A stretch of DNA of 64,000 nt from Desulfotignum sp. (GTDB lineage: Bacteria > Desulfobacterota > Desulfobacteria > Desulfobacterales > Desulfobacteraceae): contig JAABSA010000014.1 in the NCBI GenBank assembly GCA_011390635.1, forward strand, positions 1 to 64,000, read 5' to 3'. A program made the position numbers and the translations under genes. Below, in pieces: positions 17,496-26,351 of the stretch. The notes beneath the pieces were generated by a model. The model was not told where the DNA came from. It worked only from the letters and a program-made list of their open reading frames with translations, and did not search any database. The number at the start of each line of letters is the position of its first letter. Positions within the stretch are counted from its first letter, which is position 1.

Positions 17496-19766
17496 GTGAC
17501 CGAATTTAGCAATATCCCCACGCTTGCCAGCCTTGCCCTGGAGTACGGCACCATTCAACAGGACCAGTACCGGCAGATAACAGCATTGTATACATTGCGG
17601 CAAAAAAAAAAGCCCCCGCCGGATTATGCAGATCTGCTTTTGGGACAGGGATTTGCCACCCAGTATCAAATCGGACTGCTCCAGCTGATCCAGGAATACC
17701 ACATCATCAAACATCTGGGAGAAAAATTTGGTAAAATTGCCGTTGCAAAAGGATTCGCCACCAAGGAAGAGATCCGCATAGCCCTGGAGCACCAGAAAAA
17801 TGAGTTCCGCAGGGCCAAAATCAAAATACTGATCGGGGATATTCTGGTAGAATCAGCGGTTATCACCCCCGAACAAAAACAGCAGATATTAAAAGAGCAG
17901 ACCTTTTTAGAACACCAGGGTGATCAGATCTATTCTTTAGCACACCCCAAGACATCAGGCCAGGAGCAAAACAAACTCCTTGCCCCCTTATCCGAATATG
18001 AACAGCAGTTTTTACAGATCAAGACTCTGGACAGGGAGTTTGCCGCTGCCGTGATCGAAAAAAAACTGGCAACCCAGCTGGATGTAGCCATTGCCGCCAA
18101 GGCCCAGGAAGAGGCATTCGAAGCAGGCCGGTCCCTGAAACACCTCGGTGATATCATGGTGGATATGGGAATGCTGACCTGTGCGGAAAAACAAATGGTA
18201 TTGATGGAACAGAACCGGCTCCAGCAAAATGACCGGGAATCTTTTTCCTCCCATATACAGGTTCAGATCAGCCAGGACAAGACCGAAGCCAGCGTAGTCA
18301 TTGCAAAAGAGGACATTGCAGCCACCAGTCTTAGTGCTCTCAAACAGGCCCTCTCATCCAGTGGTATCACCCATGGCATATATCCGGATGCCCTGCTCCA
18401 GACACACCTGGCAACAGAAGACCTGGCATTTGTTGCCGCAAAAACCGACTTTTCCAAAGACCTGATCCAACACAGCCGGGCCAAATGTTTTCTTGAAACA
18501 GAGCTGACAGACACCGGAGAAAAACGCAAGGGACAGTTGTTGATGACCCGGACAGCCGGTCCTGATACCTATCTGAAAACCGATGTGTTCGGAAAAAAAT
18601 ACCATCAAAACAGGGGCACGGATTTTACTTTCCATTGCGGGGGAAATACCAGGCCCTCCCGTGATGGTCTGGGCGTGGTGGCAGCAAAAACCGGAACACC
18701 CGGCCTGTCCGTGGAGCGCAAACTGTTTGTTCATCCCAAAATCAGTGTACTGGAAGATGCAGACCTGCGATACGGTCCTTTGGAACCTTATGCAGATTTG
18801 TCCGTATCCGGTATACTCTACGGTGCGTATCCCATTACTGCGGGTCACATAACCGCCAGGGAAATCCGGGACGCAGAAATTGACGCTGTAAAAGATATAA
18901 CTGCCGCCATGGGTATAACCGATACGGTCATCCGGACCCAGGGGGATATATATGCCCGGTATCTTCATAATTGCCGCATTGAAACATTTGGCAATGTCTA
19001 TGTCAAAAATGAAATCATTGATTCTGTTATCCGCTGCAGCGGAAAAGTTGACGCGGGTCAATGTCGGGTTGTTTCTTCCAATATTTATGCCACAAAAGGT
19101 ATCAATATCGGGGGAATCGGAAGCCAAAGAACCCGCTCATGTATCATTGCTTCCGGATCAGAGCACCATATCGTTATGCTGGGACACGCCATCCAGCAAA
19201 AGATACTGCGTATCAAAAACAAACTGGATGAACTGGAAACACAACACCAGAACCAGGACCATATGACCAAAAAAAATTTTCAAAAAATGGTTGAACTAAA
19301 ATTGTTCCATGACAGGGCAAAGTACAAAAAAAGAATTCTTGAAAAAGAATGGAAAAAAATTAACACCAAGGCAGCCAATGAAAAAAATATTTCCACGCTT
19401 ATCAAAAATTTTGAAAAGAGAATGAAAAATGCCATAATCGAATTAAAAGAATTGAACAAGAAAAAAAAAGACCTCGACACAAAAAAACATGTCATAGAAA
19501 ATGAAATTGCATCATTGGCGCCTGTAATAGAAAAGCAGATACTGTCTCTTGTGCAAAAACGGTGCGCTGTTTATGAATGGGCGCGATCCCACAAAAACAT
19601 CTGTAACATCACAATCTCTGGCAAAGCATTCCAGGGCACAGAATTCCGGGGAATCTTTTCTGCAAAAGTTCTTGCATCCGACACGGAAAAATTTTCTGTG
19701 GTAGAGCAGCAGCAAGAAAATGGTCACAAGATCACATTGGTACCATTGCAGGGCAATCGCATGTAG
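17496..19766 (+). CDS. FapA/DUF342 domain protein with N-terminal GspE_N-like repeats
   Basis: This protein has 756 residues from GTG 17496; the ATGs just upstream are in other frames. The N-terminal third carries about six short repeats of the form h-G-x-h-h-h-x-x-G-h-h-T-x-x-Q (near residues 10, 45, 77, 112, 182 and 217), resembling the modules found at the N-terminus of type II/IV secretion ATPases. The middle (about 390-570) is a FapA/DUF342 region with IYARYLHNCRIETFGNVYVKN and a glycine-rich strand repeat. A coiled coil (about 570-680) rich in Lys and Glu follows, then a short beta-rich tail. Family members are often near polar or cell-surface genes, but the function is unknown. It stands alone, 100 nt after cbiP. 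Confidence 0.8.
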   Translation: MTEFSNIPTLASLALEYGTIQQDQYRQITALYTLRQKKKPPPDYADLLLGQGFATQYQIGLLQLIQEYHIIKHLGEKFGKIAVAKGFATKEEIRIALEHQKNEFRRAKIKILIGDILVESAVITPEQKQQILKEQTFLEHQGDQIYSLAHPKTSGQEQNKLLAPLSEYEQQFLQIKTLDREFAAAVIEKKLATQLDVAIAAKAQEEAFEAGRSLKHLGDIMVDMGMLTCAEKQMVLMEQNRLQQNDRESFSSHIQVQISQDKTEASVVIAKEDIAATSLSALKQALSSSGITHGIYPDALLQTHLATEDLAFVAAKTDFSKDLIQHSRAKCFLETELTDTGEKRKGQLLMTRTAGPDTYLKTDVFGKKYHQNRGTDFTFHCGGNTRPSRDGLGVVAAKTGTPGLSVERKLFVHPKISVLEDADLRYGPLEPYADLSVSGILYGAYPITAGHITAREIRDAEIDAVKDITAAMGITDTVIRTQGDIYARYLHNCRIETFGNVYVKNEIIDSVIRCSGKVDAGQCRVVSSNIYATKGINIGGIGSQRTRSCIIASGSEHHIVMLGHAIQQKILRIKNKLDELETQHQNQDHMTKKNFQKMVELKLFHDRAKYKKRILEKEWKKINTKAANEKNISTLIKNFEKRMKNAIIELKELNKKKKDLDTKKHVIENEIASLAPVIEKQILSLVQKRCAVYEWARSHKNICNITISGKAFQGTEFRGIFSAKVLASDTEKFSVVEQQQENGHKITLVPLQGNRM

Positions 19767-19893
19767 ATGGACCTCAGGTATCTTGTCCCAAAACTTCTTG
19801 TGGATCGCCCATCGGACCTTCAAAATGCCAAAATCCACGCCCGGGCGCAAGGCACTGCAAAGGGCGGGCAATCGCTCGCATCTTGTCACCACA

Positions 19894-20478
19894 TCACCCC
19901 CCAAGTTTTGTTTGAAACATTCTGGTATGAATCGCGCCTTGTGAAAAAAGCCGGCTTTCATACAGCGTAATAGTCCTGGCATAAAATTCATCAGACCATG
20001 TCCTTTCATGTTTTTGGATCAGGTCAGCCAGGGTTTGAGGATGTACAGGTGCCTTGATCCGGGCGAGGGTAATGTGTGGCAAAAAGCGCCGGGTCTGTCC
20101 GGGAATCCCAAGGCGATGCAGATTTTTATCCAATTGATGGTAAAGCTTTTCCAGGCGATGGGTGTGTCCCCTGATGCCCGCCCAGACGACCCGGGTTTTT
20201 CTGATACCAGGAAAAACACCCATGCCGCCGGCTGCCAGAACAAGATCCGGGTATTTCCCGCAAAACATTTCCATCACAGTCTGAATCTGCATCAGGGTAT
20301 CCAGGGAGGTGGGGCCCAGAAATGTAAGGGTCAAATGAAACCCGGCCGGTTTTGGCCAGGCCGCCTGTATCCCTGCTTTTTTCAATTGGGACTGAAGGTC
20401 CCCAAGCATTTGACGTACAGATTCCGGCAAAGGGATCGCAATAAATGCCCGGATGATTTTTCCAAATGGTTCAGCCAT
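19894..20478 (-). CDS. thpR: RNA 2',3'-cyclic phosphodiesterase (ThpR/LigT family)
   Basis: The start is ATG 20478 (MAEPFGKIIRAFIAIPLP), giving 194 residues; an upstream in-frame start at 20538 would lie inside the preceding gene. Two H-x-T-h motifs are present, HLTLTFLG near residue 47 and HITLARIK near 132, the paired catalytic histidines of the 2H phosphoesterase family. Members hydrolyse 2',3'-cyclic RNA termini and can ligate 2'-5' in vitro. It overlaps the MoaD-like gene by eight bases. The 127 bp between its end and the end of the FapA-type gene (19767-19893) show nothing I can support. Confidence 0.9.
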   Translation of the reverse strand: MAEPFGKIIRAFIAIPLPESVRQMLGDLQSQLKKAGIQAAWPKPAGFHLTLTFLGPTSLDTLMQIQTVMEMFCGKYPDLVLAAGGMGVFPGIRKTRVVWAGIRGHTHRLEKLYHQLDKNLHRLGIPGQTRRFLPHITLARIKAPVHPQTLADLIQKHERTWSDEFYARTITLYESRLFSQGAIHTRMFQTKLGG

Positions 20479-20758
20479 GGTTTTGATTTTTAAATCCCAG
20501 AAGCACCCGGTAGGGGCCCGGGGTTCCATGTGGAACAAGCGCCACCCGGTCCCGGTCTTTGAGCATTGTCTTTACAGGCTGGACCCGGCCGTTGATGAAA
20601 ACCACCTCCACATCTTCCTGCGTCAGCTGCATCTGGTGGATCAAATCCCTGGCAGTGGTCCCTTCAGAAATGGACAGGGAAACATCTGCATAAGGCAGTT
20701 TTTTTTCTTTGAGTTTTTTTTGTAAAAAAGAAAATGCATTAAAGGTAATAGTCGCCAT
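20471..20758 (-). CDS. MoaD/ThiS-family ubiquitin-like protein without a terminal Gly-Gly
   Basis: This 95-residue beta-grasp protein has the ThiS/MoaD layout: TITFNAFSFLQKKL, SISEGTTARDLIHQMQL, DVEVVFINGRVQPVKTML and the DRVALVPHGTPGPYRVLLG end. In sulphur carriers the chain ends in Gly-Gly at this point; here a GTPGPYRVLLG loop is followed by eight more residues (FKNQNHG) and no diglycine. It may be a non-carrier paralogue or need processing. Tungsten or molybdenum cofactor involvement is plausible because such genes often accompany aldehyde:ferredoxin oxidoreductases, and one lies 10 kb away, but this is inference. It is the first gene of a two-gene minus-strand unit with thpR. Confidence 0.75.
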   Translation of the reverse strand: MATITFNAFSFLQKKLKEKKLPYADVSLSISEGTTARDLIHQMQLTQEDVEVVFINGRVQPVKTMLKDRDRVALVPHGTPGPYRVLLGFKNQNHG

Positions 20759-20932
20759 TGGAAAGTCTCTTTAAATATGGTTGGATCACGGTTCAAGGGT
20801 GCTCTGTAATTTGCAAACCGACACCAAAGGTTAACAATATAATTCACATACCACACAGTTTGGATCTATTCTATCCAAGAACCACAATATTCTCAATTGA
20901 AAATTGGTTCTGTTTTTGTATATACTCCCAAG

Positions 20933-23056
20933 ATGAAACTGCGAATAATCATATTGATTCTGGCTGTATTTGCCTTTTTATCCGCAACCACCGGCGGATG
21001 GGTTTACTATTACGCCTATCGAAAGGCGGTGTTTCAGAAAGCCGAGACCCAATCCGCCTCCCAGCTCAAACTGCTCACTGATCAATTGTCCACCTATTTA
21101 TCCGAACATATCAAACCAGTCAGAACCCTGTCCCGGCTCGGAGAACTGGGTCAGGCCCTTGAAAACACAAATTTGGAAACCATTTACAGGGCAAATCAGA
21201 TATTGGATATGTTTACCCGGTCCCTGGAACTGGATGTCAGCTATCTTATGGACCATAACGGCATCACGATCTGCTCCAGCAACCGGAACCAGCATGACAG
21301 CTTTGTGGACAAGGATTTTTCCTTCAGACCCTATTTCACAGCTGCCATTCAAGGAGAACCTGCCACCTATCTGGCGTTAGGCATCACCTCCATGAAGCGG
21401 GGGGTGTATTACAGCCACCCGGTGTATGACCGGACAAATCAGAATATCCTCGGGGTGGTGGTGATCAAATCATCCATTGAATTTTTGGAATCCACCCTGT
21501 TTTCCGATCCGGAACATATTCTTTTGTTTGTAAACCCTGATGGCATTATTTTTATCAGTAACCAGCCTGACCTCCGGTTTCAGCTGTTATGGCATCTAGA
21601 TGAGAAAAAACTGGATCAGATTGTCAACTCCCGCCAGTTTGGCAACGGCCCATGGGAATGGTCTGGATTTTCACAAACAAAACCAGGAATTGTCAACAGC
21701 TCTGACGGGACTATATTTTTGTATACCAGCCTGCGGGTAAATAATTACCCAGACTGGCATGTGATTTCTTTGAGAAATAAAAAAACAATTGAAAAACTGG
21801 TGAGCCGGCCCTTTATCCGGGGAGTCGGACCGGCAGTGATAGGTATTTCCATTCTGGCCGGTATTCTGGTATTTGTTTTGTACCAGCAGGCGGTCAAAGA
21901 GATCGCCCAGCGTAAAACAGCCGAAAAAAAACTGCGCGTGAGTGAAGAACGGTATCGGCATATCTACCATAAAACCCCCATCATGCTGCATTCCATTGAT
22001 ACCAGGGGCAGAATCATCCGGGTATCCGACCATTGGGTGGACGTGATGGGGTATGACAGAAATGAGGTCATTGGCCGTTATCTGACTGATTTTTTCACCC
22101 CGGAATCCAAAAAATATGCCCTGGAAATAATTTTTCCCCAGTTTTTTCGTACCGGCTTTTTTAAGGACGTGCCCTATACCTATATTAAAAAGAACCAAAA
22201 AAAAATAGATATTTTGCTTTCATGCTATGGGGTAAGAGATGAAAACCACAAGGTGGTCCGCTCCCTGGCCGTGAGTGTGGATGTTACAGAAAAAAACAGA
22301 ACCCAGAAAGATTTGGAAATTGCCAAGGAAAAATTGTCCCGGTATTCCCAGGATCTGGAACAACAGGTGCGTCGGCGAACCGCCCAGCTGGAAAAAGCCC
22401 AGGATAATCTGAAAAATTTATCCAAAAACATCATCGCATCCCAGGAACGGGAAAAAGAGCTGGTGGCCAGAGAACTCCACGACCATTTAGGCCAGGTATT
22501 GACAGCCCTGCGCATTGATGCGGTCTGGCTCAAAAAATATCTGTCAGCAAACGCTGCCAATGCAGCGGACCGGGCGGAAAAAATGAGTTTTCTCATCGAT
22601 AAAACCATCCAGGATGTCCGGGACATGTCCTACCGGCTCAGACCCCGGGTTCTGGATGATCTGGGACTGGCAGATGCATTGGAATCCCTGGTCTCCGATT
22701 TTGAAAAACGATCCAATGTCTCTTGTGTATTCCGGCGCGATCCCATACCTGAAATTGATAAAACCCTTGCCACCGCCTTGTACCGCATAGGCCAGGAAGC
22801 GGTAACCAACGCCATTCGCCATGCGGATGCCACCACCATTATTGTGGAGCTGCGCACCGATATCCACGGCCTGGTGTTGATCGTTGAAGACAACGGCATT
22901 GGATTTGATCCGGCAGATAACGCAAAACAAACCGGATTCGGGCTGGAAAGCATGATGGAACGGGCCAACCTTGCCGGCGGGTGGCTGGATATCACATCCG
23001 TCATTGGCAAAGGTACCCGGATCTGCTGCAAGATAGCAGTGAAAGGATATATATGA
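20933..23056 (+). CDS. Sensor histidine kinase, Cache-PAS-HisKA_3 (NarX/DegS type)
   Basis: The start is ATG 20933 (MKLRIIILILAVFAF), preferred to an in-frame TTG at 20897; the length is 707 residues. Order: TM helix 3-26, a periplasmic double-Cache-like sensor (about 35-290, including LDVSYLMDHNGITICSS and RPYFTAAIQGEPA), TM helix at about 297-321, a PAS domain (about 340-455), a coiled coil, HisKA_3 with LVARELHDHLGQVLTALR, and HATPase_c with VEDNGIGFDP. Cache domains of this kind sense small organic ligands in the periplasm. The stop overlaps the response regulator start by four bases, so the two form a cognate pair. Confidence 0.92.
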   Translation: MKLRIIILILAVFAFLSATTGGWVYYYAYRKAVFQKAETQSASQLKLLTDQLSTYLSEHIKPVRTLSRLGELGQALENTNLETIYRANQILDMFTRSLELDVSYLMDHNGITICSSNRNQHDSFVDKDFSFRPYFTAAIQGEPATYLALGITSMKRGVYYSHPVYDRTNQNILGVVVIKSSIEFLESTLFSDPEHILLFVNPDGIIFISNQPDLRFQLLWHLDEKKLDQIVNSRQFGNGPWEWSGFSQTKPGIVNSSDGTIFLYTSLRVNNYPDWHVISLRNKKTIEKLVSRPFIRGVGPAVIGISILAGILVFVLYQQAVKEIAQRKTAEKKLRVSEERYRHIYHKTPIMLHSIDTRGRIIRVSDHWVDVMGYDRNEVIGRYLTDFFTPESKKYALEIIFPQFFRTGFFKDVPYTYIKKNQKKIDILLSCYGVRDENHKVVRSLAVSVDVTEKNRTQKDLEIAKEKLSRYSQDLEQQVRRRTAQLEKAQDNLKNLSKNIIASQEREKELVARELHDHLGQVLTALRIDAVWLKKYLSANAANAADRAEKMSFLIDKTIQDVRDMSYRLRPRVLDDLGLADALESLVSDFEKRSNVSCVFRRDPIPEIDKTLATALYRIGQEAVTNAIRHADATTIIVELRTDIHGLVLIVEDNGIGFDPADNAKQTGFGLESMMERANLAGGWLDITSVIGKGTRICCKIAVKGYI

Positions 23057-23691
23057 TCACAGTATTGCTGGCAGATGATCACAGTATTGTCAGAGAAGGC
23101 TTGCGCAGGGTATTGGAGGACAGCACCGACATCAAAGTGATTGCCGAGGCTTCAGATGGAGAAACCGCCTTTGATCTGGTCATGGGAAAAAAACCGGATG
23201 TGGCGGTCATCGATATTTCCATGCCGGGCATGGATGGACTGGAGGTGGTCACCCGCATGAGCAGTTACTGCCCGGATATTCCGGTACTCATTTTGACCAT
23301 GCATGAAGAAGAGCAGTATGTGATCCGGGCCATTGAAGCCGGTGCCATGGGTTATGTCACCAAACAATCCGCTCCGGAACAACTGGTGGCTGCAGTGAAA
23401 AAAATCCATTCCGGGGGAAGATATCTTACGGAAAAAGCCAGCGAGGCTTTGGCCCTCAGGTTTATCAGGGGAAATAAAAACAAAGGATTGACAGAATCCC
23501 TATCCATGCGGGAACTCCAGGTATTGCGCAAACTGGCAACCGGCAGTACCAACCGCGAAATTGCAACTACATACAATATAAGCATCAAAACCGTTGATAC
23601 CTACAGGGCCAGAATTTTAAAAAAACTACATCTGAGAAACAATGCAGACCTGTCCCGATATGCCATCCAGAACCGGCTTGTGGAATTTTAA
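23053..23691 (+). CDS. NarL/FixJ-family response regulator
   Basis: The start is ATG 23053, overlapping the kinase stop (ATGA); the length is 212 residues. The receiver has LLADDHSIVREGLRR, phosphoacceptor Asp in DVAVIDISMPGMDG (about residue 54), the conserved Thr region ILTMHEEE and Lys in GYVTKQSAPEQL. The C-terminal LuxR-type HTH shows LSMRELQVLRKLATGSTNREIA and KTVDTYRARILKKLHLRN. It should bind DNA when phosphorylated by the upstream kinase. Targets are not evident; the nearest unlinked candidates are the convergent marR gene and the TRAP operon. Confidence 0.95.
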   Translation: MITVLLADDHSIVREGLRRVLEDSTDIKVIAEASDGETAFDLVMGKKPDVAVIDISMPGMDGLEVVTRMSSYCPDIPVLILTMHEEEQYVIRAIEAGAMGYVTKQSAPEQLVAAVKKIHSGGRYLTEKASEALALRFIRGNKNKGLTESLSMRELQVLRKLATGSTNREIATTYNISIKTVDTYRARILKKLHLRNNADLSRYAIQNRLVEF

Positions 23692-24236
23692 TCAGACACA
23701 TTGAGCCGGTCAAAATTGGCAAAAATCTTGTTAAGGGTGGTTTTAGCCCGGGCCATTTCCTCAACGGAAATTCCCTGTTCCGCCTCCTGGAGCATTTCTT
23801 CCACCAATGCCATCAGATCATTGCGAAACGCTTTTGCTTTATGGGTCAGATAGACCAGCTTGCTGCGCTTGTCCGACCGGTCAGGAATCCGGAGCACGAT
23901 ATTTTTTTTCTCCAGCACATTGAGCAGCCGCGTGATGCCAGCCTTGTCCTTGACTGCAATGGTGGAAAGTTCCTGCTGGGTCTGTCCGTCTTTTCTGTAT
24001 AAGTGAATCAGAATACTCCATTGTTCATAACTCACATCGAATCCGGCATCTGAAAATTTTTTGGTCAGGCGTTTGATGATGGCCCGGGATGTCCTGCCCA
24101 CAAGATAGGCGATGGAGGTATCAATGACACGTTCAAAATTTTCCGGCGCAATAGTATCCATATGAACATATTCAGTTTCAGGTGTCAAATTGGTTTGTTT
24201 CATGTGCAATATTTTTTTATCCATGGCAATTATCAT
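23688..24236 (-). CDS. MarR-family transcriptional regulator
   Basis: The 182-residue protein has a MarR winged helix: FDVSYEQWSILIHLYRKDGQTQQELS, VKDKAGITRLLNVLEKKNIV (recognition helix) and RIPDRSDKRSKLVYLTHKAK (the DxRxxxxxLT wing motif), flanked by dimerisation helices. The N-terminus has several possible starts (24236, and downstream ATGs giving MDKKILH or MKQTNLT); none has a clear ribosome binding site. Its stop overlaps the stop of the response regulator by four bases in convergent orientation. It lies between that gene and the TRAP operon on the same strand as the latter, so it could regulate that transporter, though no operator was identified. Confidence 0.9.
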   Translation of the reverse strand: MIIAMDKKILHMKQTNLTPETEYVHMDTIAPENFERVIDTSIAYLVGRTSRAIIKRLTKKFSDAGFDVSYEQWSILIHLYRKDGQTQQELSTIAVKDKAGITRLLNVLEKKNIVLRIPDRSDKRSKLVYLTHKAKAFRNDLMALVEEMLQEAEQGISVEEMARAKTTLNKIFANFDRLNVSD

Positions 24237-24358
24237 CTGTTTTAATCAGGTTACAGATAATATGGACTAAAATTGTTGACTATGCAACCAAATAAATGCC
24301 TGCCTGAATATTTGCTATAAAGGTTGTGTATTGGGAGAATCTTGGCAGAAGGATGAAA

Positions 24359-24411
24359 ACAACCAACCCATCGGGGGTAAAAATGATGATCACCTCCGAC
24401 GGGTTGGTTGT
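24359..24411 (-). terminator. Long hairpin at the end of the TRAP operon
   Basis: ACAACCAACCC at 24359 and GGGTTGGTTGT ending at 24411 form the base of a 19-bp stem with two imperfect positions and a 15-nt loop. It begins 27 nt after the permease stop; a short GTTTT run follows on the minus strand. It probably ends the TRAP transcript before marR. Confidence 0.7.
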
Positions 24412-24437
24412 TGCATCCAAAAAAAGCGGGCAAAAGA

Positions 24438-26171
24438 TCAGGCAGTTTTTCTTTTGAAGAGCGCCTTTCTCAGGGGAGTGATCCAGATGCCGCTGAGAAA
24501 CCAGGAATAGGCATATGTGCCGATGATAATAGCCACAAATGCCTTGACAATATCCATGCTACTGCCGTCCAGAGAAAATCCGGGTACATATCCGAAAAGC
24601 AGGGGGCCCAGGTACAGAAACTTGGCGAATTTAAAGGCGGTAAACGCGGTTTTCCACATATTGGCCTTGGCAATGGTGGCTCCTGCAAAGGCGGCAATGC
24701 ACACCGGCGGGGTGATATTGGAATCCTGGGACAGCCAGTACACGATCATGTGGGCGGCCAGTTCATTCACCCCCAGATGGGTCAAAGCAGGCACCGCCAC
24801 CACAGCGGTCACCAGGTAGGCAGCTGTCACCGGCACGCCCATACCCAGCACAAGAGAGGCCAGGGCCACCAGCAGGATGGTGAGCAACAAAGATCCTCCT
24901 GCCAGATCGATCATGATATCGGCAAAGGTCAGAATCAGGCCGGAAAAGGTCAAGACCCCGATGATAATCCCGATGACCCCCACAGTAGCACCTATTTTAA
25001 GGCTGTTTTCTGTCCCTTCCCGGGCAGCCTGGACAAATCGTCTGGGACCGATGCGGGTATCTTTTCTTACCCAGGAAATGGCAATACAGGTAACCAGACC
25101 CAGGATAGCAGAATAGGCAGGAGAAAAACCGTAAAGCATGAAAATGGTGATAATGACCAGCGGCAGGATATAAAACCATTGTTTTTTAAAGATCTGGGTG
25201 GCGCTGAATTTTGATCTTTCACCCACGACATTGTCTTTTTTGGCTTCATAATGCACCATGACAAAAACACTGAAAAAATACATGAGTGCCGGGAAAATCG
25301 CCACCAGCATAATCTGGGAATAGGGCAGCCCGGTCAGCTCTGCCATGATAAACCCGCCCGCCCCCATGATGGGGGGCATGAACATCCCACCGATGGAGGC
25401 GGCCGGTTCAATGGCCCCGGCCACATGGGGCTTGAATCCGGCTTTTTTCATCATGGGAATGGTGAACATACCCGTGGACACGGTATTGGCAATGGCACTG
25501 CCGGAAATGGAGCCAAACAGGCCCGAAGCAATAACCGAAACCTTTCCCGGACCGCCGATGCGATGACCCACAGCTGCCAGGGGCCAGTCAATGAAAAACT
25601 TCTGGGCCCCGGATTTTTCCAGAAAAGCGCCAAACAAAACAAACAGAATCACATAGGTGGCCAGCACACTGGCCATGATGCCGAACACCCCGTCACTTTT
25701 ATAAAATATACTCACGCACAGCTCGGTAAACGGGGCCCCGGCATGGGAAATCAGATCCGGTGCCTTATATCCGTACACCCCATACACCAGAAACACAACC
25801 CCCATTATCACAAAAACATTTCCCACCACCCGTCGGGCCAGTTCAATACCGATGAGCACACCTACAATGGCAAATGCCGCATCCACAGGGGTTTCTGCTC
25901 CGGTTCGGTAGTTGATGGCTTCAAACATGATGATCCAGTATCCGACACATGCAAAGGATAATACGATCAACACATAATCAATCACCCGGCCGATGGTGGT
26001 TTTACCCTTATAGAGCAGGAAGACAAGCACATAGGTTATTATTACATACACGCCCCGGTGATACTGGGTGGCCATGGGCTGCACCACGGCGGCCCAGGAA
26101 TAGAAAAGAACCAGGGTCACCGAGCAGATATCAAAAACAATTTGCTCGAATCGATTCAGTTTATTATACAC
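24438..26171 (-). CDS. TRAP transporter fused permease (DctQM type, TAXI family)
   Basis: The 577-residue membrane protein starts with four TM segments (about residues 1-110) corresponding to the small DctQ subunit, followed by a 12-TM DctM domain. DctM landmarks are FGAFLEKSGAQKFFIDW, GPGKVSVIASGLFGSISGSA, AGAIEPAASIGGMFMPPIMGAGGF and LGMGVPVTAAYL. Fused permeases of this form typically partner with TAXI-type binding proteins, and one is encoded directly upstream. The system should import an organic anion with sodium or protons; the substrate is unknown. A stable intercistronic hairpin separates the two genes. Confidence 0.94.
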   Translation of the reverse strand: MYNKLNRFEQIVFDICSVTLVLFYSWAAVVQPMATQYHRGVYVIITYVLVFLLYKGKTTIGRVIDYVLIVLSFACVGYWIIMFEAINYRTGAETPVDAAFAIVGVLIGIELARRVVGNVFVIMGVVFLVYGVYGYKAPDLISHAGAPFTELCVSIFYKSDGVFGIMASVLATYVILFVLFGAFLEKSGAQKFFIDWPLAAVGHRIGGPGKVSVIASGLFGSISGSAIANTVSTGMFTIPMMKKAGFKPHVAGAIEPAASIGGMFMPPIMGAGGFIMAELTGLPYSQIMLVAIFPALMYFFSVFVMVHYEAKKDNVVGERSKFSATQIFKKQWFYILPLVIITIFMLYGFSPAYSAILGLVTCIAISWVRKDTRIGPRRFVQAAREGTENSLKIGATVGVIGIIIGVLTFSGLILTFADIMIDLAGGSLLLTILLVALASLVLGMGVPVTAAYLVTAVVAVPALTHLGVNELAAHMIVYWLSQDSNITPPVCIAAFAGATIAKANMWKTAFTAFKFAKFLYLGPLLFGYVPGFSLDGSSMDIVKAFVAIIIGTYAYSWFLSGIWITPLRKALFKRKTA

Positions 26172-26292
26172 AATCCGCCTTCCTGTCTTTTACATACATT
26201 CCAATGAAGTTACCTGCTTGTTTGGGCCGGACCCACCCAGGGGTGGTCTTTTTCATTTGTCACGGACATGCTGTTTTTTTGGGAAACCGGCA

Positions 26293-26317
26293 AGGCACGG
26301 GGCTATGCCCCGTGCCT
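26293..26317 (-). other. Intercistronic hairpin between TAXI binding protein and permease
   Basis: AGGCACGGGGC and GCCCCGTGCCT form a perfect 11-bp GC-rich stem with a three-base loop, 35 nt past the binding-protein stop. A run of seven A on the plus strand (T on the minus strand sense is interrupted by 15 nt) is too far to make a clean terminator, so mRNA stabilisation of the upstream gene or partial attenuation is more likely. Confidence 0.65.
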
Positions 26318-26351
26318 GCGGAATCATACACACTGGCGTGGAAAGGATAAG

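Noticed and set aside
19767-19893. Possible small gene between the FapA-type and thpR genes
   Set aside because: Both strands have open frames here, but none has a ribosome binding site or recognisable features, and they run into the neighbouring genes.
20897-20932. TTG start for the Cache-PAS kinase
   Set aside because: It adds 12 residues before a normal signal-anchor start at ATG 20933.
26293-26317. Intercistronic hairpin as a full terminator for the TAXI gene
   Set aside because: The stem is strong but lacks an adjacent T run on the minus strand, and the permease is expected to be cotranscribed.
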